The notes under the pieces were generated by a model. The model saw only the letters and a program-made list of their open reading frames with translations. It was not told where the DNA came from and made no database searches. Below, piece after piece: positions 59,201 through 64,000 of a DNA stretch of 64,000 bases (within the stretch, counting starts at the first letter, position 1; every line of letters begins with the position of its first letter). Both the position numbers and the translations under genes were made by a program. Source of the stretch: Streptomyces sp. NBC_00425 (GTDB taxonomy: Bacteria > Actinomycetota > Actinomycetes > Streptomycetales > Streptomycetaceae); contig NZ_CP107928.1 of assembly GCF_036030735.1 (NCBI RefSeq), positions 1,736,001 to 1,800,000 of the forward strand, in the 5' to 3' direction.

Positions 59201-59573
59201 GCCGACACCGGTCGAGGCGGCGGCCAGGACGGCCGTCGAGGCATCGGACAAGGCGGCATCGGCGACCGTGCTGGCGGCTCAGGGCGACTTCCTGGGCTGG
59301 GCGAAGGCGCGCGGCCTGCGGCTGCCGGACGAGCCGGGCTCGTTCCTCACCGAGGCGATGGCCACCCCCGACTACGTGTACCGCCTGCCCGGCGTGAACG
59401 TGGCCGTCTTCGTGGACCTGCCGGACAAGGAGCAGGACACCTTCCGGGACGAGGACGCCGAGGACCGCCTCTTCAACGCCCGCTGGGACGTCATCCGCTT
59501 CGCCCACGGCGCCGACTGGGACGCCGTCGCCGCCGCCAACGCCCGCTACTTCGGCTCTCCGGCCGCCAACTGA
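53232..59573 (+). CDS. Ser/Thr kinase fused to DEAD-type helicase with DUF1998-like end
   Basis: A 2113-residue protein. Residues 1-285 are a complete Hanks kinase: Gly-loop IGKGNMGEV (15-23), Lys44 in VAVKT, HRDLKPAN (146-153), DFG (166-168), APE (195-197). No TM helix follows, unlike PASTA-type kinases. Residues 430-1400 are an SF2 helicase: Q-motif LTLHQHQREA, Walker A TTGTGSGKS (452-460), DELH (578-581), SAT (613-615), and ELGVDISQLNAVMM with QRSGRAGRSG (about 1358). The C-terminal part has zinc clusters (CAQC...CAMC about 1659) and a CALGCYECLLTYGNQLNH motif (about 1930), as in DUF1998/MrfA-like helicases. GTG start after GAGGGGAG. First gene of the rightward operon. Confidence 0.88.
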   Translation: MSQELLDGRFRIGHVIGKGNMGEVHQAEDLQAAEGTPERTVAVKTILRRRTGTRIDTTADPKATERFAREVRIMRRLDDLNLTRIVAGGVAGGQDGLPYLAMEFLHGETLRDLIAEERQLPVTWAAAVGAQIASGLAAAHAAEVVHRDLKPANVMLTQGGTVKVLDFGMGRIVDDPDDARLTSTGVSVGTARYMAPEQFEAKQVTQAADLYALGCVLYEMLVGVPPFTSESPFELAAKHTREQPTPITLIRGEIPAELARLVDRLLAKDPAARPADAVAVRDALLPLAEQDGDTPLLPHWGALDPTRPLRDPAARATTRQAAAPKPEPTPVTATGAGMDVFGVHRTLIKDYRSFTEGGTVIRDDRIAAFVEDDLNSKSQWPDPWLSLNPFFQGGGTVVELAGQKVLHDECARIFQARKTEGGTVPDGRPLTLHQHQREAIDAAASGASYVLTTGTGSGKSLAYIVPIVNKVLHQRDAEGPKAAKRVRAIIVYPMNALANSQLKELEKYLRDGYGAGREPVTFARYTGQEDDEKRKEIRDNPPDILLTNYVMLELMLTRPADRASLIKMARGLEFLVFDELHTYRGRQGADVALLIRRVREACQAQDLQCIGTSATMSTEGTLDDQKKVVAGVASTLFGTPVRPEHVIGETLVRATHDTPDAVPAERLNSPAAPRAYDDLVRDPLARWIETRFGLATDETTGRLVRQQPTKIEVAAKELHERTGVDEDQCVAAIRATLEAGSQARHPVTERPLFAFRLHQFLSKGDTVYVTLEDKLSRHLTRSYQLEQPGSEGKLLMPLAFCRECGQEYLTVWRTAKDGDVRYEARRDTSATGGRQGDGYLYVDHERAWPSNVQHAVNERRLPESWLELDDKGQEVVKKSYRDRVPRAVTVDPRGREGSGELQAAFVPSPFLFCLHCGVAYEQTRGRDFAKLATLDQEGRSSATSLISASVVRSLKSVPEETLDKEARKLLTFVDNRQDASLQAGHFNDFVQITQLRGALYRAALDAGEDGVHHEELASSVTNALAIEPADYTGDSDLPPSLARNAAKTLRDVIAFRLYLDLERGWRITMPNLEQTGLLEIGYEDLDWVAAKQDRWAGTHEALRDADPALRAEVMKALLNEMRRSLAIDVSYFRDDFDSLQRASEERLIDPWVLSAADKPKVGTAYPHPSGRGMDRSALFLSARGKFGKYLRRADTSFKKLDPADLQLVIEELLKVLAKAGLVKEVTEAPQRAGRYRRPSAPVATGYRVAAQSLVWRAGRGERGTHDPLTRTYQSGDGPRVNTFFRDLYKDAAGALSGLFAREHTAQVSPEEREQREEAFRKAELKLLYCSPTMELGVDISQLNAVMMRNVPPTPANYAQRSGRAGRSGQPALVTTYCATGNSHDQYYFRRSERMVAGAVAPPRLDLANEDLVLSHLQGIWIAEAGLKLGRAVPEVLDVSYPDTGDRPNPALELLPDILAASLDESARRRTVDAALRVLGPLLPDFADTTWWHDDWIQDRVATVATRFDRAFDRWRQLFRSALDDQYIQNRRRLDYSLTEGDRIRANARRREAETQLNLLMNESADSKSVLSDFNPYRYLASEGFLPGYSFPRLPLAAYIPTVGRRRGDGDYLQRPRFLAIREFGPGALIYHEGARYQVTRIQLPPDSSGELATSEARRCAQCGYHHDPEQLEDRCAMCHEPLGSATYGLLHLHTVYTTRRERISSDEEERRRAGFKLETSYRFQDHGNRKGRLNASVTDASGAPLAEVAYGDSATVRITNTGRVRAKSDEPAGYWLDLADGRWMNDKDASEASGDSSELPVIDADGNERRRKKRVIPYVEDRRNILVVTLDEPLPEPVALSLMYALERGIEAAFELEDAELSSELLPPDDGPRGRILFTEAAEGGAGVLRRLQAEEDALAKAAVRALDICHFDADGADLGGPHPDRPCALGCYECLLTYGNQLNHALINRHSVRDLLVRLASAKARRESRGESRSEQYRRLLDQVSAADAPTPVEAAARTAVEASDKAASATVLAAQGDFLGWAKARGLRLPDEPGSFLTEAMATPDYVYRLPGVNVAVFVDLPDKEQDTFRDEDAEDRLFNARWDVIRFAHGADWDAVAAANARYFGSPAAN

Positions 59574-59602
59574 CCGCCCATCCAGAGGACTTGAAGACTC
59601 AC

Positions 59603-62560
59603 ATGGCACTCACGTACTCCGCCGGTTCCCTGGTGAAGGCCCGCGGCCGCGAATGGGTGGTGCTCCCCGAGAGCAAGCCCGACCTGCTCGTCCTGCGCCC
59701 GCTGGGCGGTTCGGACGACGACATCGCCGCCGTGTTCCCCGCGTTCGAGACGGTCGACGAGGCGAAGTTCGCGGCGCCGGAACCGAGCGACCTCGGTGAC
59801 CAGCGCGCGGCGGGCCTGCTGCGTACGGCACTTCGTGTCGGCTTCCGCTCCGGCGCGGGCCCGTTCCGCTCACTGGCCGGCATCGCGGTGGAGCCGCGCG
59901 CCTACCAGCTCGTGCCGCTCCTCATGGCCCTGCGCCAGAAGACGGTCCGGATGCTGATCTCCGACGACGTCGGCATCGGCAAGACGATCGAGGCGGGCCT
60001 GGTCGCGAGCGAACTCCTCGCGCAGGGCGAGGCGACGGGCCTGGCCGTGCTCTGCTCCCCCGCGCTCGCCGAGCAGTGGCAGCAGGAGCTGCGCACCAAG
60101 TTCGGCATCGACGCTGAGCTGGTGCTGTCCTCGACGGTCTCGCGCCTCGAACGAGGCCTGGACCTGGGCCAGTCCCTCTTCGACAAGTACCCGCACGTGA
60201 TCGTCTCAACGGACTTCATCAAGTCCCCGCGCCACCGCGACGACTTCGTGCGCCACTGCCCCGACCTGGTGATCGTCGACGAGGCGCACACCTGCGTGGT
60301 CGCCGACGACACCTCGACGGCCTCGCAGAACCAGCTCCGCTTCGAACTGCTGCGCCGCGTCGCGGCGGACGAGAACCGGCACCTACTGCTCGTGACGGCG
60401 ACCCCGCACAGCGGCAAGGAGTCCGCGTTCCGCAACCTCCTGGGCCTCGTCAAGCCCGAACTGGCCGACGTGAGCCTGGATTCGGAGGGGGGCAGGAAGC
60501 TTCTCGCCCAGCACTTCGTGGCGCGCAAGCGAGCGGACGTACGCCAGTACCTCACCAAGGAGGACGGTCTCAGCGACGACTCCCTCGCGGAGCGGACGGC
60601 GTTCCCCTCGGACCGCTACTTCAAGGACGAGACGTACAAGCTGTCGCCGGAGTACCGGGCCCTGCTCGACGACGCGATCGCGTACGCGAGTGAGCGCGTC
60701 GAGCAGGCGGGCAGCCAGGGCAGGCGCGAGGCGCGCATCGCCTGGTGGTCGGCGATCGCGCTGCTCCGCTCCCTGGTGTCGTCCCCGCGCGCCGCCGCGC
60801 AGACGCTGCGGACGCGTTCGGCGGCGGCGATCGCCGCGTCGGCGGAGGAGGCCGACAAGCTGGGCGCGCCGCTCAACAGCGACGCGGCCGACAGCGACGC
60901 GATGGAGGGCATGGACGTCGCACCGGGCGCGGAGACGACCGAGGACACCGAGGACCCGCGCTCCTACCTCGGCGAACTCGCGGACATCGCGAAGGAGTTG
61001 GAAGGCCCCGCCAAGGACCTGAAGCTCAAGGCACTCATCAAGCACCTCAAGGCACTGCTCGCGGACGGCCACAACCCGATCGTGTTCTGCCGCTACATCC
61101 CGACGGCCGAGTACCTCGCCGAGCAGCTGGAGAACGACAAGGACTCGGGCAGGCGGAGCCCGCTCGGCGCGAAGACCGTCGTCAAGGCGGTCACCGGCAC
61201 GCTCTCCCCGCAGCAGCGCCTGGAGCGCATCGAGAAGCTCGCGGAGGAGGCCGGCGAGGACGCCGCCGCCCGCCGCGTCCTGATCGCGACCGACTGCCTG
61301 TCCGAGGGCGTGAACCTCCAGCATCACTTCGACGCCGTCGTCCACTACGACCTGGCCTGGAACCCGACCCGCCACGACCAGCGCGAGGGCCGGGTCGACC
61401 GCTACGGCCAGCGCAAGGACCAGGTCCGCGTCATCACCCTGTACGGCGACGACAACGGCATCGACGGCAAGGTCCTCGAAGTCCTCATCAAGAAGCACCG
61501 CCAGATCAAGAAGGACCTCGGCATCTCCGTCTCCGTCCCCGACGAGCTGTCGACGGGCGTCACGGACGCGATCGTCGAGTGGCTGCTGATGCGCGGCCGC
61601 GAGGACCAGGACGCCCTGTTCAGCGCTGACGCCTTCAAGGTGAGCACGGCGAAGCTGGACAGCGACTGGAACTCGGCGGCCGAGCGCGAGAAGGCGTCCC
61701 GTTCGCGGTTCGCGCAGCGGTCCGTGCATCCGCAGGAGGTGGCCCGCGAGGTCGCCGCGGTCCGCGAGGCGCTGGGCGGAGCGGGCGAGATCGACACGTT
61801 CGTACGGGAGTCGCTGAGCGCCCTGAACGCCGTGCTCCGCGGCGACGGCGACGACTTCACGGCCCAGGTGGGCGGCACGCCCATCGGCCTGCGGGACGCG
61901 CTCGCGCCGACGGTCGGCGCGGAGGTGATCGAGAAGGACCGCCCGATCCCGTTCCGCGCGGACCCGGCGGTGGCCAGGGGTGAGGCGGCGCTCGTGCGCA
62001 CCGATCCCGTCGTTGGGGCCCTCGCGTCCCATGTCCTGAACGCCGCCCTGGACACCCAGGCCGACGGCGCCCGCCCGGCCCGCCGCTGCGGCGTGGTGAC
62101 GACGGACGCGGTCACCACCATGACCACTCTGCTCCTGGTCCGCTACCGCTTCCACCTCACGCTGCCCTCCCGCAGCGGCGAGAAGCAGCTGGTCGCGGAG
62201 GACGCCCGGCTGGTCGCCTTCGAAGGCTCGGCCAGGAAGGCGGAGTGGCTGCCGCCGGAGCGGGCGCGGGACCTGCTCGACGCGACGGCGTCCGAGAGCA
62301 CGGACCGCCACTACGCCGAGCGCACGATGACGCGTCTGCTCACCCAACTCCCCGACGTATACAGCTATCTGGAGACGTACGGCGAGGAGCTGGCCGCCGA
62401 GCTGGACGCCTCGCACCGCCGGGTGCGCCAGGCGTCCGGCGAGATCGTCCGAGGCCTGTCCGTCACCGTGCAGAAGCCCGCCGACGTCCTCGGCGCGTAC
62501 GTGTACCTGCCCGCCGCCCCCGCCGCAGCCCCGGCCGTTGCTTCTGGAGTGTCCGCCTGA
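59603..62560 (+). CDS. DrmD-like SNF2-family ATPase
   Basis: A 985-residue SNF2/RapA-like DNA translocase. Residues 1-85 are an OB/beta-rich N-terminus; Walker A DDVGIGKT (121-128), DEAH (226-229, IVDEAHTC), VTATPHSG, then the second RecA domain with NPIVFCRYIPTAEYL, TDCLSEGVNLQ and QREGRVDRYGQRKDQ (about 593). The C-terminal 350 residues are helical. Size and motifs match DrmD of class 1 DISARM. The ATG lies 29 nt after the kinase-helicase stop; its own stop overlaps the methyltransferase start (TGATG). Confidence 0.85.
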   Translation: MALTYSAGSLVKARGREWVVLPESKPDLLVLRPLGGSDDDIAAVFPAFETVDEAKFAAPEPSDLGDQRAAGLLRTALRVGFRSGAGPFRSLAGIAVEPRAYQLVPLLMALRQKTVRMLISDDVGIGKTIEAGLVASELLAQGEATGLAVLCSPALAEQWQQELRTKFGIDAELVLSSTVSRLERGLDLGQSLFDKYPHVIVSTDFIKSPRHRDDFVRHCPDLVIVDEAHTCVVADDTSTASQNQLRFELLRRVAADENRHLLLVTATPHSGKESAFRNLLGLVKPELADVSLDSEGGRKLLAQHFVARKRADVRQYLTKEDGLSDDSLAERTAFPSDRYFKDETYKLSPEYRALLDDAIAYASERVEQAGSQGRREARIAWWSAIALLRSLVSSPRAAAQTLRTRSAAAIAASAEEADKLGAPLNSDAADSDAMEGMDVAPGAETTEDTEDPRSYLGELADIAKELEGPAKDLKLKALIKHLKALLADGHNPIVFCRYIPTAEYLAEQLENDKDSGRRSPLGAKTVVKAVTGTLSPQQRLERIEKLAEEAGEDAAARRVLIATDCLSEGVNLQHHFDAVVHYDLAWNPTRHDQREGRVDRYGQRKDQVRVITLYGDDNGIDGKVLEVLIKKHRQIKKDLGISVSVPDELSTGVTDAIVEWLLMRGREDQDALFSADAFKVSTAKLDSDWNSAAEREKASRSRFAQRSVHPQEVAREVAAVREALGGAGEIDTFVRESLSALNAVLRGDGDDFTAQVGGTPIGLRDALAPTVGAEVIEKDRPIPFRADPAVARGEAALVRTDPVVGALASHVLNAALDTQADGARPARRCGVVTTDAVTTMTTLLLVRYRFHLTLPSRSGEKQLVAEDARLVAFEGSARKAEWLPPERARDLLDATASESTDRHYAERTMTRLLTQLPDVYSYLETYGEELAAELDASHRRVRQASGEIVRGLSVTVQKPADVLGAYVYLPAAPAAAPAVASGVSA

Positions 62561-64000
62561 TGTCCGCCACCACCCGCCACCAGGTGTTCACCGCCGTCCA
62601 CACGGTCGGGGGGCTGCTGCCCGCCGACATGCTGGTACGGATCTCCGAGGGCAAGGCCACCAAGGACCTCCGGGGTCTCGCCCCCGCCGACTACCGCATC
62701 CCCGGCTCCCGTTCGGTGCGCGACGAGGCCGAGCGCCACTGGGACAACCTCAAATCGCTCTGGCGCGAGCTGCGGGAGAAGCTGCCCGCCGAGCCCGAGG
62801 CGTCCGTCCGCCCGGACAGCACCGGTTACGCCCGCACCAACTGGGTGATGCCTTTCTTCGAGGCGCTGGGCTTCGGGCACCTGTCCCCGGTCGGCGCCGA
62901 CGGCATCGTTTCCGAGGACGGCACAAAGACGTTCGCGGTGAGCCATCGCCGGGACAACACGCTCGTCCACGTGACGTCCTGGAGCGTCAGGCTCGACAAG
63001 CACCAGGGCGCCGGCTCCCCCGCTCCACAGTCGCTTCTCCAGGAAGCCCTCAACCGCACCGAACCGCACCTGTGGGCGCTGCTCACCAACGGCCGCCAGC
63101 TCCGTCTGCTGCGCGACTCGAACGCGCTCGCCACCGCCGCGTACGTCGAGTTCGACCTCGAAGCGATCTTCGACGGCGAACTGTTCAGCGAGTTCGTCGT
63201 CCTGTACCGGCTCCTGCACGCCTCCCGCTTCGAGGGCCGTGACGGCGGCACGCAGTGGACCTGTTGGCTGGAGGTGTGGCGGGACGCCGCGATCCGTCTC
63301 GGTGCGCGCTTCCTGGACGACATCAGCGAGGGCGTTCGGCTCGCGATCACGGAACTGGGCACGGGCTTCCTCAAGCACCCGGCAAACGGCACGCTGCGCG
63401 AGAACTTCGACCGCCACACGTACCACGCGGCCCTGTTGCGCCTGGTCTACCGCCTGCTGTTCGTCTTCGTCGCCGAGGACCGCGACGCGCTGCACCCGCC
63501 GGAGACGCCGGCCAAGGCCCGCAAGCGGTACGCCAACTACTTCTCCACGGCCCGGCTGCGCGAGCAGTCCCGGCGTCGCCAGGGCACCTCCCACTCCGAC
63601 CGGTACGAGGCACTGCGTCTGATCCTCGACGCCCTCGGCAAGGAGGGGGGCCTCCCTGAACTGGGTCTGCCGGGCCTCGGCGGTCTCTTCGACGACGACC
63701 CGGCCGACGCCCCGCTGCGCGGGCTGTCCCTCGCCAACGTGCACCTGATGGCCGCCGTACGCCACCTCGCCGTCGTCCGCGACACGGAGGCGCAACGCTG
63801 GCGGACCGTCGACTACCGCACCCTGGACGCCGAGGAACTGGGATCGATCTACGAGTCCCTCCTCGACCTCGTGCCCGAGCCGAACGCCGACCGCACCTTC
63901 GAGCTGGTGCCCCGCGCGGGCAACGAGCGCAAGAAGACCGGCTCGTACTACACGCCGAGTTCCCTGGTCGACGTCTTGCTCGACTCAACCCTGGACCCGG
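62560..64000 (+). CDS. Eco57I/DrmMI-like adenine methyltransferase, N-terminal part
   Basis: The first 480 residues of a large protein cut by the right edge. The N-terminal region is helical, with type-I-HsdM/PglX-like features (TGYARTNWVMPFFEALGFG; NGRQLRLLRDS; LRLVYRLLFVFVAEDRD). At about 454 begins the entry to the methyltransferase core (GNERKKTGSYYTPSSLVD), typical of N6-adenine enzymes of the Eco57I, PglX and DrmMI families. The SAM motif and NPPY lie beyond the window. Coupled to the SNF2 gene by a TGATG junction. It would modify host DNA for self-recognition. Confidence 0.82.
   Translation, partial: MSATTRHQVFTAVHTVGGLLPADMLVRISEGKATKDLRGLAPADYRIPGSRSVRDEAERHWDNLKSLWRELREKLPAEPEASVRPDSTGYARTNWVMPFFEALGFGHLSPVGADGIVSEDGTKTFAVSHRRDNTLVHVTSWSVRLDKHQGAGSPAPQSLLQEALNRTEPHLWALLTNGRQLRLLRDSNALATAAYVEFDLEAIFDGELFSEFVVLYRLLHASRFEGRDGGTQWTCWLEVWRDAAIRLGARFLDDISEGVRLAITELGTGFLKHPANGTLRENFDRHTYHAALLRLVYRLLFVFVAEDRDALHPPETPAKARKRYANYFSTARLREQSRRRQGTSHSDRYEALRLILDALGKEGGLPELGLPGLGGLFDDDPADAPLRGLSLANVHLMAAVRHLAVVRDTEAQRWRTVDYRTLDAEELGSIYESLLDLVPEPNADRTFELVPRAGNERKKTGSYYTPSSLVDVLLDSTLDP

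Noticed and set aside
52977..59609. A 2210-codon open frame on the minus strand
   Set aside because: It mirrors the kinase-helicase gene, lacks domain motifs and has the Arg/Val/Ala-rich composition of an antisense frame in GC-rich DNA.
42774..64000. BREX/Pgl system
   Set aside because: A kinase and a PglX-like methyltransferase are suggestive, but no PglZ phosphatase, PglY/BrxC ATPase or BrxL is seen, whereas DrmA and DrmB are clear.

Overview
The window is very GC-rich chromosomal DNA from a high-GC actinobacterium, almost certainly a Streptomyces. The signs are strong third-position GC bias, frequent GTG starts, many lipoproteins and Tat substrates, PAS-GGDEF-EAL, SpoIIE-phosphatase and Rpf proteins, and a gene order (sdh cytochrome b, LysR, RmdA-like, DUF574 methyltransferase, repeat lipoprotein ... 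WS/DGAT ... Rpf-LysM-M23, 6-phosphogluconate dehydrogenase) that, from memory, matches the SCO0922-SCO0980 part of the S. coelicolor chromosome. No rRNA, tRNA, CRISPR array or intact insertion sequence was seen.

Layout. 0-4.5 kb: end of a succinate dehydrogenase operon, a divergent LysR regulator with a clear T-N11-A site, a c-di-GMP turnover protein and a coupled methyltransferase. 4.8-10.8 kb: cell-envelope genes (repeat lipoprotein, proline-rich membrane protein, DUF4239 protein, two C-terminally anchored exported proteins, class F sortase, Tat-exported polysaccharide deacetylase). 10.9-16.1 kb: LysX (lysyl-phosphatidylglycerol synthase fused to lysyl-tRNA synthetase), a universal stress protein and a CapA-like lipoprotein. 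16.3-18.4 kb: ECF sigma factor, unknown protein and zinc anti-sigma factor. 18.6-28.5 kb: DUF4184 membrane protein, Fpg/Nei glycosylase, PAS-GAF-SpoIIE phosphatase-kinase, acidic lipoprotein, lipase maturation factor, a small sugar-oxidation operon (aldo/keto reductase, 25-codon ORF, fuconolactonase-like amidohydrolase) facing an amidase across a perfect 28-bp palindrome, and a 57-residue conserved-looking protein. 29-42.3 kb: two SDR proteins (one catalytically degenerate with a zinc ribbon), WS/DGAT, GlgC, GlgA, an FhuF-like Fe-S protein, EamA transporter, Rpf-LysM-M23 hydrolase, 6-phosphogluconate dehydrogenase, GNAT and PanD.

42.8 kb to the right edge is different: a mobile-type defence island of two divergent operons sharing one 226-bp regulatory gap. 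Leftward: a 1357-residue protein joining a primary-type sigma70 core to a long coiled coil, then DrmA-type helicase, DrmB-type DUF1998 protein and a compact UvrD-like ATPase, the last three joined by 4-nt overlaps. Rightward: a 2113-residue Hanks Ser/Thr kinase fused to a DEAD-type helicase with a DUF1998-like C-terminus, a DrmD-like SNF2 ATPase and the start of an Eco57I/DrmMI-like adenine methyltransferase (cut by the window end). The set resembles class 1 DISARM but lacks a visible DrmC phospholipase-D protein and adds a kinase-helicase fusion and a sigma-factor fusion. This is the best candidate here for an undescribed system: a DISARM-like restriction machinery with built-in phosphorylation and transcription-factor components.
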